A stretch of DNA of 24,080 nt from UBA6170 sp034429975 (lineage in GTDB: Bacteria; Chloroflexota; Anaerolineae; Anaerolineales; Anaerolineaceae), in NCBI GenBank assembly GCA_034429975.1, contig DAOUFM010000098.1, forward strand, positions 1 through 24,080, read 5' to 3'. The notes beneath the pieces were generated by a model, which worked only from the letters and a program-made list of their open reading frames with translations, did no database searches and had not been told where the DNA came from. The position numbers and the translations under genes are program-made. The first letter of the stretch is position 1; each line of letters opens with the position of its first letter. Positions 15,181 to 23,452 of this stretch are shown piece after piece.

Positions 15181-16482
15181 ATGACTGATCAAATCCTCAT
15201 TCAAAATGGCAATATTTACCAAAAGCAAGGCTGGTTGAAACCGGGTTTTGTAATTATTGAAGCCGGAAAAATAAAGACCGTCCTGGGTGGGCAACCAACC
15301 CCGGAGCAAATCCAGCAGGCAACCCGGGTCATCGATGCAACCAATATGGCAATTTTGCCCGGGTTGGTGAACGGCCATTCACATTTTAGTCAATCCTTTA
15401 TGCGCGGGTTGGCCGGTGGGCGCCCATTATTGCGCTGGCTAAAAGAATTGATCTGGCCTTTGCAGATGTCATTTTCTGTCGAAGAAACCTATCTGGCAGC
15501 GATGTTAGGGCTGGCAGAAAATTTGCGTGGGGGGGTGACCAATGTAGTGGATCATCACAAAATCACACTCACGCGCGAACATACATTGGCAGTCAAACGG
15601 GCGGTGGAGGAAATTGGAATACGTTGCACGATCGCACGCTCGTGGGCTAATCGTGGAACGAATGCCGAAGACGGGGACGCTATTCTGGCAGAGATGGCGG
15701 ATTGGTACGCCTTACAACAACCCGGAGAAAAAGTGTCATTTGCTTCCGGTCCATTAACTCCCTGGCGGGCGACAGCTGAACTTCTCCAGAAAAGCCATGA
15801 GCAGGCAATGATGCATGGCAGTTTTACCCATATTCATGTCTCGGAAACGGATGAAGAGGTACAGATGACCCTGGCAGAAACCGGCGTTCGCCCGGTTACC
15901 TGGCTGGATCAGCTTGGAATTCTGGATGAGCATTCGCAGATTGTTCATGCGGTCTGGGTGGAAGAGGATGAAATAGAGTTATTGAAGGAACGGAATGCAT
16001 TGGTGGTGCATTGCCCGGTCAGCAACGCGGTGTTAGGTTCCGGGATTGCACCGGTGGGGAGAATGTTACAGCATGGCGTGCGCCTGCGCCTGGGGACGGA
16101 TGGTTCCGCCAGCAATGACACCCAGGATTGCATCGAAAACACCAAAATGGCTATCTGCCTGGCACGTGCTGGCCAGCGGGATGCCAACAATATCAGTAAC
16201 CGGCAGGCGCTGGAGATGTCCCTGGATGGCCGCTCCGTCACACCAGGGGAAGAGGCAGATTTGACGCTGATCAATTTAAATACGCTGCGTTCCATCCCGG
16301 TGCATGATCTGACGTCAGCGGTGACCCTTTGTGCGCATGCGGAAGATGTCGATATGGTACTTGTGGACGGCAAGGTTTTAATGCAGCATGGCAAACTAAC
16401 CACCGTTGATGAGGAGATTCTGATCAAAGAATGTAATCTGGCTATTCAATCATTAAAAAAACGCGCAGGAATTGAAGTTTAA
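15181..16482 (+). CDS. Deaminase-type amidohydrolase (ATZ/TRZ/guanine deaminase-like)
   Basis: A 433-residue metal-dependent hydrolase with the complete deaminase site: H66-x-H68 (NGHSHF), H219 and E222 (HIHVSE), H256 (IVHAVWV) and D307 (GTDGS). The following NxVLGSGIAPV segment is typical of chlorohydrolase/deaminase relatives. Members remove amino or chloro groups from heterocycles (guanine, adenosine derivatives, triazines). The usual GPHAPYT loop reads GPLTPWR, and the region before PGEEADL seems about a dozen residues shorter than usual, so the substrate is likely to differ from known deaminases. It keeps the strand-6 His that the paralogue at 9659 has lost. There is no clear ribosome site; the start is 27 nt after the SDR stop. 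Confidence 0.88.
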   Translation: MTDQILIQNGNIYQKQGWLKPGFVIIEAGKIKTVLGGQPTPEQIQQATRVIDATNMAILPGLVNGHSHFSQSFMRGLAGGRPLLRWLKELIWPLQMSFSVEETYLAAMLGLAENLRGGVTNVVDHHKITLTREHTLAVKRAVEEIGIRCTIARSWANRGTNAEDGDAILAEMADWYALQQPGEKVSFASGPLTPWRATAELLQKSHEQAMMHGSFTHIHVSETDEEVQMTLAETGVRPVTWLDQLGILDEHSQIVHAVWVEEDEIELLKERNALVVHCPVSNAVLGSGIAPVGRMLQHGVRLRLGTDGSASNDTQDCIENTKMAICLARAGQRDANNISNRQALEMSLDGRSVTPGEEADLTLINLNTLRSIPVHDLTSAVTLCAHAEDVDMVLVDGKVLMQHGKLTTVDEEILIKECNLAIQSLKKRAGIEV

Positions 16483-16492
16483 AGGAGGTAAC

Positions 16493-17857
16493 ATGGGGAA
16501 GATTAACGATCTGAGAAGTTATATGACGGTTCTGCAGGAAGATGGGCGTTTAGCCGCTATTGACCAGCCGGTTGATCTGGTGCATGAACTGGCGAATGTG
16601 GCTGCAACCCTGGCTAGAATGCAGGGTAAAGGCGCTTTATTTACGCAACCAAAACATGACGAGCAGAGCTTTCCCTGGCCAATTTTTGCCAATGCCGTCA
16701 TCAGCCCGGATACAGCCGCGCTGGCGTTGGAGTGTACTAAAGAAGAAATTATTGAGCGGATGAATTTTGCCCTTGATTTGAAAAACGGGATCCCACCCAA
16801 ATCCACAGAAACCGGGGCTGCCTGGAAAGAAAATGTGATCACCGGCAGTGAGATTGATCTGCACCGCTTACCGATCCCCACCCACGGGCTGAACGATGGC
16901 GGTCCATTTATCACCGGTGGGGTGGTGGTGACGAAGGATCCGGTCTCAGGTCGTGGTAATCTTTCCTATAATCGCATGCAGGTGCTGGGCGAGCATACCT
17001 TTGGTTTCAATGTGAATGAATGGCGGCATGTGATGCAATTCTATAAGCACAACCAGGCAAAAGGTGAAAGTCTGCCGGTAGCGGTGGCGATTGGGCTGGA
17101 CCCGGCCATTATGATTGCTGCCGGAGCACGCTATGATGGCGATGAACTGGCGATCGCCGGAGCCATCCGCGGGAAGGCGATCCCGGTTGCCAAGGGTGTG
17201 ACGGTCGACATCGATATTCCGGCGATGGCTGAAATTGTGATTGAGGGTTATCTGCCGCCGAATGTACGCCATCCTGAAGGACCATTGGCTGAATTTCATG
17301 GTTATTATGGTGAATTGTGGAATTCCCCGACTTTTGAAGTAACTGCGATTTGTTATCGCAACCAGCCCATCTTCCAGACAATCGTACCGGGTTGGGATGA
17401 GCATATCTACATTGGTAATGTGCTGCCGCGAGAACCGCTGTTGCTTCAATATGTCAAACATGTCAGCTCGAAAGTGACCGGTTTGCATATCCCGCCTTAT
17501 GGAAACGGCTTTTCTGCCATAGTCCAAATTGAGAAGAGCAATCCGGGCGAGCCTTATAACGCCGCCATGGCAGCGTTTACCGCGCACGTTAATATTAAAC
17601 AGGTGATCGTAGTCGACCCGGATGTCAATATTTACGATCCGGCGGATGTGATCTGGGCTTTGACCAACCGCGTGGATTGGTCAAGAGACACCTTTTTAGT
17701 ACATGGCGCCCAGGGCCATGAAATGGATCCCACTGCCGATATGCGCGGTGTTCATACCAAGATTGGCATCGATGCCACTTATAAACCTGAACGCAGGAAT
17801 TACGGAGACCGAATCCGATATCCAATGCTCGATCTAAACCAATATATTAAAAAATAA
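16493..17857 (+). CDS. UbiD-family prenylated-FMN (de)carboxylase
   Basis: A 454-residue UbiD-family enzyme. Key positions are present: the NR in LSYNRMQ, His in NEWRHVMQF, the metal-binding Glu in AEIVIEGYL, and the paired acids of PEGPLAEFHG (two Glu five residues apart), which match the R-E-E catalytic set and Mn/prFMN site. It would reversibly decarboxylate an unsaturated or (hetero)aromatic acid, and needs the UbiX product prFMN, whose gene is not in the window. The ATG at 16493 has a strong AAAGGAGGT site; a longer frame from 16472 overlaps the previous gene. Its place among ring-opening hydrolases fits removal of a ring carboxylate, such as an imidazole carboxylate; that is inference. 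Confidence 0.9.
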   Translation: MGKINDLRSYMTVLQEDGRLAAIDQPVDLVHELANVAATLARMQGKGALFTQPKHDEQSFPWPIFANAVISPDTAALALECTKEEIIERMNFALDLKNGIPPKSTETGAAWKENVITGSEIDLHRLPIPTHGLNDGGPFITGGVVVTKDPVSGRGNLSYNRMQVLGEHTFGFNVNEWRHVMQFYKHNQAKGESLPVAVAIGLDPAIMIAAGARYDGDELAIAGAIRGKAIPVAKGVTVDIDIPAMAEIVIEGYLPPNVRHPEGPLAEFHGYYGELWNSPTFEVTAICYRNQPIFQTIVPGWDEHIYIGNVLPREPLLLQYVKHVSSKVTGLHIPPYGNGFSAIVQIEKSNPGEPYNAAMAAFTAHVNIKQVIVVDPDVNIYDPADVIWALTNRVDWSRDTFLVHGAQGHEMDPTADMRGVHTKIGIDATYKPERRNYGDRIRYPMLDLNQYIKK

Positions 17858-17869
17858 AGGAGGAATAAA

Positions 17870-18889
17870 ATGTCTCAAAGATTTGCACTCTATTTACAAG
17901 ACAAACACGACATTCAATACGAGCTGGAAATGGCTAAATACGCGGAAGAACGCGGTTTTAGCGAAATCTGGCAAGCCGACACCCGTCTGGCGCGCGACTG
18001 CATTGTGATGATGAGCTCGCTGCTGACCGTCACCAAGCGACTGCGCTATGGCTCCGGTGTTCTCCCGATCTGGTCACGCAACCCGGCAGTGATTGCTGCC
18101 AGTTGGAGCACCATGTGGGAACTGGGTGGTCTGGTGGATGGACAGAGCCGCGTGATGTTAGGCCTGGGCGCCTGGTGGGAACCAATTGCCAGCCGTGTGG
18201 GTATCAACCGTGTCAAACCAATGAAAGCCATGCGCGAATACGTAGAATCCATCCGGCAGTTGTTCACCATGGAAGAAGTCACCTATCACGGTGAGTTTGT
18301 GAATCTCGATCGTGTCCGCCTGGATGTCGCTTTTGGCGATACCAGCCCGCGCAATATCCCGATTTATATCGGCGCAACCGGCGATAAAATGCTTGAGATG
18401 GCTGGTGAAATCTGTGATGGTGTAGTCCTCAATTACGTCGTTTCGGTCGATTACATCAAGCACGCAGTCAGCCTGGTGGAAAAGGGAGCTCAAAAAGCTG
18501 GCAAGACCCTGGCAGATGTGGATCGCCCCGAATTGCTGGTCTGCTGTCTCTCGGATAAAGACCCGAAAGCAGCCATGGCGGAAGGCAAGAAATTAGTAGC
18601 TTACTACCTGGCGACTGAACCACACATTATGAAGGCTTCCGGCGTCAGTGAAGAGCTGCTCGAAAAAGTTCAGGCGATCATGGGATGGCCGGCGACTGAA
18701 GAAGATTACATCAAAGCTTCCAAAGTGATTCCGGATGAGGTTGTGCGAGAACTGATGGCAGTTGGCACCACAGAAGAATGCCGCCAAAAGGTTTACGAAT
18801 ATATCGATGCCGGTGTGACCTGCCCAATTCTTTACCCGATGATGGATGACATCAAACCGGTTGTAGACGCTTTTGCAGATGGACGTTAA
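17870..18889 (+). CDS. LLM-class F420-dependent oxidoreductase (Mer-like)
   Basis: A 339-residue luciferase-like TIM-barrel protein: FALYLQDKHD, EERGFSEIWQADTRLARD, GSGVLPIWSRNPAVIAASW, GRVMLGLG-type segment (SRVMLGLGAWWE) and IPIYIGATGDKMLEMAGEICDGVVLN. The pattern is that of F420-dependent methylenetetrahydromethanopterin reductase (Mer) and its relatives rather than FMN monooxygenases, which fits an anaerobe. It would transfer hydride between F420 and a pterin-bound C1 unit or an unknown substrate. An AAAGGAGG site precedes the ATG and the gap to ubiD is 12 nt. Whether the cofactor is F420 or flavin cannot be settled by reading. Confidence 0.85.
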   Translation: MSQRFALYLQDKHDIQYELEMAKYAEERGFSEIWQADTRLARDCIVMMSSLLTVTKRLRYGSGVLPIWSRNPAVIAASWSTMWELGGLVDGQSRVMLGLGAWWEPIASRVGINRVKPMKAMREYVESIRQLFTMEEVTYHGEFVNLDRVRLDVAFGDTSPRNIPIYIGATGDKMLEMAGEICDGVVLNYVVSVDYIKHAVSLVEKGAQKAGKTLADVDRPELLVCCLSDKDPKAAMAEGKKLVAYYLATEPHIMKASGVSEELLEKVQAIMGWPATEEDYIKASKVIPDEVVRELMAVGTTEECRQKVYEYIDAGVTCPILYPMMDDIKPVVDAFADGR

Positions 18890-18903
18890 AATAGGGAACC
18901 TAA

Positions 18904-20118
18904 ATGATTAATAAAGATGAATTAAGAGCAAAAATTGAAACCCTGGCTGAAGAAATGAACCGGGATATGGTTACTTTCCTGAGTGATATCATCCGGATTC
19001 AAAGCTATACCAGCCATGAAACTCCAGCAGTGGAACGCACCCTGCAGGAGCTGCGCAAAATCGGTTGTGACGAAGTCTGGATGGACAGCGCCGGCAATGC
19101 CATGGGGCGCATCGGTACTGGTAAGCGCATTGTCCTGTTCAATGCCCATCTGGATACCAATGAAGTCAGTGATGCCAGCAACTGGCCGCATCCACCATTA
19201 GAACCGACCATCAAAGACGGGATTTTATACGGATTAGGGGCTTCGGATTGTAAAGGTGGTGTTGCTTCGATTGTTTATGGAGCAGCCATCCTGAAGAAGC
19301 TGGACCTATTGAAAGATATTTCGGTTGTTGTGATGGGCGCCACCCTCGAAGAGGACGCCGAAGGGTTTGCCTTCCGCGCTCTGGTGGAACGCGATGGTCT
19401 GCGACCTGAGGCCGTTTTGTTAGCCGAAGCGACGGACTTAACCCTGCGACGTGGGCATCGTGGCCGCTGTGAGGTCCATATCCGCACTACTGGAAAAGCA
19501 GTGCACGCCAGCACACCACATTTAGGTGAAAATGCCATCGTGAAAATGGCACCGGTAATTGAAGCTCTGGAAGGCATGAACGGACATTTGCCAGAGAGCC
19601 CGGTCTTTGGTCCTGGAAGCCAGGTTGTCAGTCTGATTTCCGGGCCGCATACCCCCAATTCTGTACCGGATTGGTGTGAGGTGGCTCTCGATCGCCGCCT
19701 GGTGCCGGGTGAAACCGCCGAATCGATTGTCGCAGGCATCCGCAAAGTGGTTGAACCTTTAGGAGCAACCGTCGAGATCCCGATTCAACCTGTAGTTTCA
19801 CATACTGGATTACAATTAGACGGCCCGTCGTTTTACCCGGGCTGGTTGATGGATGAGGATGCTGAAATCATTCAGATTGGCAAAGAAACTTATGAAGCTC
19901 TGTGGCAGCAGGCGCCTAAAGTGGATGTCTGGAAATTCAGTACTGATGGAACTTATTCCGCTGGCGTAGCGGGCATCCCAACCCTGGGATTTGGCCCGAT
20001 GGAAGAACCTTATGTCCATACAGCCGAAGATCAGGTCAATTTAGAAAAAGTTAAAAAAGCTGCCATGTTCTATGCGCTTTACCCGGTAATCTACCAGGAA
20101 TTTACCGGAGCGAAATAA
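18904..20118 (+). CDS. ygeY: YgeY-type M20 metallohydrolase
   Basis: A 404-residue M20-family dizinc hydrolase. Metal and catalytic residues are H82 (NAHLDT), D115 (GASDCKGG), E149/E150 (TLEED), E175 (LAEATD) and H372 (PYVHTAED). The overall pattern matches the YgeY branch (labelled selenium-metabolism hydrolase in databases), relatives of which include N-carbamoyl and N-acyl amino acid hydrolases. In E. coli and gut anaerobes, ygeY sits with ygeW, hyuA and ssnA in clusters required for anaerobic purine/urate use. It is 14 nt after the LLM gene and 35 nt before ygeW. The ribosome site (AGGGAA) is weak. Confidence 0.9.
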   Translation: MINKDELRAKIETLAEEMNRDMVTFLSDIIRIQSYTSHETPAVERTLQELRKIGCDEVWMDSAGNAMGRIGTGKRIVLFNAHLDTNEVSDASNWPHPPLEPTIKDGILYGLGASDCKGGVASIVYGAAILKKLDLLKDISVVVMGATLEEDAEGFAFRALVERDGLRPEAVLLAEATDLTLRRGHRGRCEVHIRTTGKAVHASTPHLGENAIVKMAPVIEALEGMNGHLPESPVFGPGSQVVSLISGPHTPNSVPDWCEVALDRRLVPGETAESIVAGIRKVVEPLGATVEIPIQPVVSHTGLQLDGPSFYPGWLMDEDAEIIQIGKETYEALWQQAPKVDVWKFSTDGTYSAGVAGIPTLGFGPMEEPYVHTAEDQVNLEKVKKAAMFYALYPVIYQEFTGAK

Positions 20119-20153
20119 AATTAAAAAATACAAAATAAAGGAGATCAATTTTT

Positions 20154-21146
20154 ATGCAAACCACACTTTTTGGGAAGGATTTCATCACCACCGAGGATTG
20201 GACCAATGATGAACTAATCACCATGATGGATGTCGCTGCTGACCTCAAGCGCCGTTTCGCCATGGGTGAGGCTCATGACCATATTCTCCGCTCAAAGACT
20301 TTGTTCATGCTGTTCTTTGAGGAATCCACCCGCACCCGCAATTCCTTCGAATCTGGTATTACCCAATTGGGCGGACATGGGATCTATTTGACCCCCTCTG
20401 CTACTCAGGTTGGTCACGGTGAGAACTCCAAGGACACCGGTGGTGTATTGGAACGTTATGGTCACGGTATTTCTGTGCGTGATTGCCGCACCGGTATTGG
20501 TCAGGCTTATCAATATGAATTAGCCAGCCACGTTGATATCCCGGTTATCTCCATGCAGGATGATGTCGATCACCCTTGCCAGGCAATGGCTGACTTGATG
20601 ACCATTCGCGAAAAATTTGGCAATGACCTGCGCGGACGCAAATTCGTCATTTCCTGGACATATGCCCCCAAATACGTGCGCCCACTTTCAGTTCCACAGG
20701 CTTTGGTGATGCTGATGACCCGCTGGGGAATGGACGTCACGCTGGCTCATCCCAAGGGATTTGAATTGATGCCGCATACCCTCGAATCAGCCCGAAAACA
20801 TGCCGCCGATAATGGTACCAAATTTGAAATCGTCGATGATATGGACGAAGCGTTCACAGATGGCGATATCATTTATGCCAAGAGCTGGGGACCCATCATG
20901 GTCACTGAAGAACCGGAAGCCGTGCAAGCCATGTGCGACGAACATAAAGATTGGATCACTGACGAACGCCGGATGGAATTATCCAAGAAAAATTCCATTT
21001 ACATGCACTGCATGCCCATTGACCGTGGTTACGAAGCCACCGACGCAGTGGTGGATGGCCCGCATTCAGTAATTTATGACGAGGCTGAAAACCGCTTACA
21101 CATCCAAAAAGCTTTAATGGCTTTAACCATGGGTGGTCGTTTCTAG
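20154..21146 (+). CDS. ygeW: YgeW-type knotted carbamoyltransferase
   Basis: A 330-residue transcarbamylase. The carbamoyl-phosphate motif STRTR is at 58-62, HPCQ at 140-143 and HCMP at 285-288. The segment SWTYAPKYVRPLSVPQ (167-182) is the proline-rich loop that forms the knot in YgeW and N-acetylornithine transcarbamylase; ordinary ornithine and aspartate transcarbamylases lack it. The stretch ARKHA..GTKFEIVDDMDEAFTDGDIIYAKSWGP is also close to YgeW. It would exchange a carbamoyl group between a ureido compound and carbamoyl phosphate; run backwards, with a carbamate kinase, this yields ATP. No carbamate kinase gene is in the window. AAAGGAGA precedes the ATG. It is the last gene before a strong hairpin. 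Confidence 0.93.
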   Translation: MQTTLFGKDFITTEDWTNDELITMMDVAADLKRRFAMGEAHDHILRSKTLFMLFFEESTRTRNSFESGITQLGGHGIYLTPSATQVGHGENSKDTGGVLERYGHGISVRDCRTGIGQAYQYELASHVDIPVISMQDDVDHPCQAMADLMTIREKFGNDLRGRKFVISWTYAPKYVRPLSVPQALVMLMTRWGMDVTLAHPKGFELMPHTLESARKHAADNGTKFEIVDDMDEAFTDGDIIYAKSWGPIMVTEEPEAVQAMCDEHKDWITDERRMELSKKNSIYMHCMPIDRGYEATDAVVDGPHSVIYDEAENRLHIQKALMALTMGGRF

Positions 21147-21178
21147 TTTTAGCTGAAATTTATTTGTGTTAACAAAGA

Positions 21179-21211
21179 AGGGTGTTTGCGTTAACTTTAC
21201 GCGAACACCCT
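21179..21211 (+). terminator. Strong hairpin after ygeW (terminator or attenuator)
   Basis: AGGGTGTTTGCGT (21179-21191) pairs with ACGCGAACACCCT (21199-21211), 13 pairs with one G-U and a 7-nt loop. The sequence after it (CAAGTTCTTTAT) is only moderately T-rich, so termination may be partial. It separates the long operon from the thiS-like/AOR pair. Confidence 0.6.
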
Positions 21212-21226
21212 CAAGTTCTTTATAAA

Positions 21227-21472
21227 ATGAAAGCAGATCAAAGCAAAAACAACTCTCCCACAGCCCACCTGATCCTGGATAAACCATTGGTCGAGAAAAA
21301 GATGGATCTTATGATTCCCGCAGGGCAGAGTTATTATGAGGTACTCAAACAGTACATCACCAAACCAGGAGTTGCCTATGTAGTATTGGTGAATGGGCTG
21401 GTAGTCGATATGCAGGAAGAGATCCGGCCGGATGATGAAATCCGTTGCGTACCTCAAATCATCGGAGGATAA
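21227..21472 (+). CDS. ThiS/MoaD-like sulfur-carrier protein
   Basis: An 81-residue ubiquitin-fold protein ending in IIGG, the activated Gly-Gly tail of ThiS/MoaD. Core features are the central AYVVLVNGLVVD and PDDEIRCVPQI segments. MoaD-like proteins give sulfur to molybdopterin/tungstopterin; genes of this type are often next to aldehyde:ferredoxin oxidoreductases, so a dedicated role in tungstopterin supply for the next gene is likely. An in-frame start at 21182 lies within the hairpin stem and is unlikely; the ATG at 21227 is preferred although its ribosome site is poor. The first 12 residues are polar and not part of the fold. Confidence 0.8.
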   Translation: MKADQSKNNSPTAHLILDKPLVEKKMDLMIPAGQSYYEVLKQYITKPGVAYVVLVNGLVVDMQEEIRPDDEIRCVPQIIGG

Positions 21473-21480
21473 CAATCATG
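21464..21480 (+). promoter_or_regulatory. AOR ribosome-binding site formed by the Gly-Gly codons
   Basis: GGAGGA (21464-21469) encodes the last two glycines of the sulfur-carrier protein and is also the only good ribosome-binding site for the AOR start at 21478, 8 nt further. The stop TAA (21470-21472) lies between them. The two genes must therefore be translationally linked. Confidence 0.75.
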
Positions 21481-23376
21481 AAAACAAACCAGGGCCTGAC
21501 CCAATTTGAAATGTCACCGGTTTTTCTGGCAGGCAATCGTCCTTATAGCGGGAAAGTATTGCGTGTAAACTTAAGCAGCGGGAAAATCTGGATCGATGAA
21601 TTTGAAGAAGCCTTCTACCGGAAATGGATTGGGGGCCGTGGTTTGATTGTTCATTATCTGTTATCAGAAACAAAACCCGGGCTTGACCCACTCAGCCCGG
21701 ATAATTTGCTGATTTTTGCACCTGGCTTGCTGACTGGAACAGTGCTGCCGGGCACCGGGCGGCATGCCGTCGGCGGAAAATCACCGCTGACCGGAGCATT
21801 AGCTTCCGGAGAGGCTGGCGGCTGGTGGGGGGCTGAATGTAAGAAAGCCGGCTTTGATGGCATTGTCATTCAGGGCAAAGCGGATAAACCGGTGTACCTA
21901 TGGGTTAAAGACGGTGCGGCTGAAATACGGGATGCCAGCCATCTGTGGGGTTTGAAAACAGGCGATACGCAGGCCGAAATTCGCAAAGAACTGCAGGACG
22001 ACAAAATCCGCATCGCCCAGATTGGCCCCGCTGGCGAAAACAAAGCGCGCATCGCTGCTATTATGCATGATGTCAATCGCGCTGCCGGGCGTTCCGGGTT
22101 AGGTGCATTGATGGGCAGCAAGAATCTCAAAGCCGTTGCTGTTCGTGGAAAATTTAAAGTTGGTCTGGCGGATAGCGAGATGATGAAGATCACTCAGAAA
22201 TGGATTACTTCTAATTATAAGGAATCGATGGGCTGGGCGGTGCAATACGGCACCTCCGGCTCGGTAAAATCCAATCACGAAGCGGGCGTCACCGGCATTC
22301 ACAACTACCTGGATGGTGAAATCGAAGGGATTGAGAAACTGGACGCCACTTCCATCTTCACCTGGTTGATCAAGGATCGTGATACCTGCAACCGCTGCCC
22401 GGTGCGCTGCAAACTGGTGGCTTCCTACGATGGCGACACTATCTCCATCGACCCGGTCTACGGTGGCCCGGAATATGAATCGATGGCAGGCTTGGGACCG
22501 ATGTGCAAAATCACCGACCCGCTGACAGTCGCGAAAGCCAATGAACTGTGTTCCGCCTACGGACTGGACACCATTTCCACCGGTGGAACGATTGCCTTCA
22601 CTATGGAATGTGTCGAAAAAAACCTGATCGATGACTTTGACTTTTTACCTCAATTTGGAGATGAACGCTCTTTGCTGGATAGCATCGAAAAGATCGCTTA
22701 CCGGCAGGATCTGGGCGATTGGATGGCCGAAGGAAGCGCCCGGCTGGCTAGTCGCATTGGGCAGGGCTCCGAGCAATTCCTGGCGGTCGCGCGCGGGCAG
22801 GAATTCCCGTATCACGATCCGCGCCTGAAAAACACCATTGGCATGGGCTACGCACTCTCCGCCACCGGCCCGGATCACATGGCCAACCTGAATGATACCT
22901 TCGCCACCTGGGATGGTTCGGACACTTGCGCCCGCCTGCGTGAATTGGGTCTTGAAACACCGCTTAAATTGTGGGGCATTTCCGATCACAAAATCGACGC
23001 CTTCTTTTATGAAACCGCCTTTAAAAACTTTCTGGATAGCGCCGTAATCTGTCATTTCTACCCGTATGAGTACAAACACATGGTGGACGCGCTCAATGGC
23101 GCCGGCGGCTGGAATGTGGACATGTACGAGATCATCACGATTGGCGAACGGATTATCAACGCTGCCCGGCTTTATCTCCTAAGGGAGGGTTTCACGGCTG
23201 AAGATGACATGCTCTCCGACCGCGCCTTCAAGGCGACTGAAAGCGGCCCGATCGCCGGCAAAGCCATGACCCCGGATTCCTTGCGTGATGCCCTGCAGCG
23301 TTATTACAAACGCATGGGCTGGACCGTAAAGGGTGAACCGCAGCCAGAGGGGTTGAAGAGATTGGGGCTGGAATAG
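21478..23376 (+). CDS. Tungsten-type aldehyde:ferredoxin oxidoreductase family protein
   Basis: A 632-residue AOR-family enzyme of usual length. The N-terminal bis-pterin domain shows GGRGL, GTGRHAVGGKSPLTG and the WWGAECKKAGFDGI segment. The [4Fe-4S] ligands are C304, C307 and C311 (CNRCPVRCK) with C525 (DSAVIC). The pterin-site segment HDPR..NTIGMGYALSATGPDHMAN follows the family pattern. It would oxidise an aldehyde to an acid with ferredoxin, or run the reverse reaction, in the cytoplasm. The ATG at 21478 uses the GGAGGA of the previous gene; an in-frame start at 21445 would overlap that gene's end. It follows the purine-type operon behind a hairpin, so it may serve that pathway or be independent. 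Confidence 0.93.
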   Translation: MKTNQGLTQFEMSPVFLAGNRPYSGKVLRVNLSSGKIWIDEFEEAFYRKWIGGRGLIVHYLLSETKPGLDPLSPDNLLIFAPGLLTGTVLPGTGRHAVGGKSPLTGALASGEAGGWWGAECKKAGFDGIVIQGKADKPVYLWVKDGAAEIRDASHLWGLKTGDTQAEIRKELQDDKIRIAQIGPAGENKARIAAIMHDVNRAAGRSGLGALMGSKNLKAVAVRGKFKVGLADSEMMKITQKWITSNYKESMGWAVQYGTSGSVKSNHEAGVTGIHNYLDGEIEGIEKLDATSIFTWLIKDRDTCNRCPVRCKLVASYDGDTISIDPVYGGPEYESMAGLGPMCKITDPLTVAKANELCSAYGLDTISTGGTIAFTMECVEKNLIDDFDFLPQFGDERSLLDSIEKIAYRQDLGDWMAEGSARLASRIGQGSEQFLAVARGQEFPYHDPRLKNTIGMGYALSATGPDHMANLNDTFATWDGSDTCARLRELGLETPLKLWGISDHKIDAFFYETAFKNFLDSAVICHFYPYEYKHMVDALNGAGGWNVDMYEIITIGERIINAARLYLLREGFTAEDDMLSDRAFKATESGPIAGKAMTPDSLRDALQRYYKRMGWTVKGEPQPEGLKRLGLE

Positions 23377-23452
23377 CGATTGGCTGAAAGCTGAAAGCTG
23401 AAAGCTGAAAGCTGAAAGCGGTTGGCTTAAAGCTGAAAGCTCAAAGCTCAAA
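23376..23452. repeat. Array of eleven 7-bp units (GCTGAAA family)
   Basis: Starting in the last base of the AOR stop codon, strict 7-bp units read GCGATTG, five GCTGAAA, GCGGTTG, GCTTAAA, GCTGAAA and two GCTCAAA, all in register. Two units that open with GCG and end in TTG break the array into two sub-blocks. Read on the minus strand it gives a 7-residue periodic peptide in any open frame, so the minus-strand ORF across it (23179-23622) is an artefact of the repeat. Confidence 0.9.
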
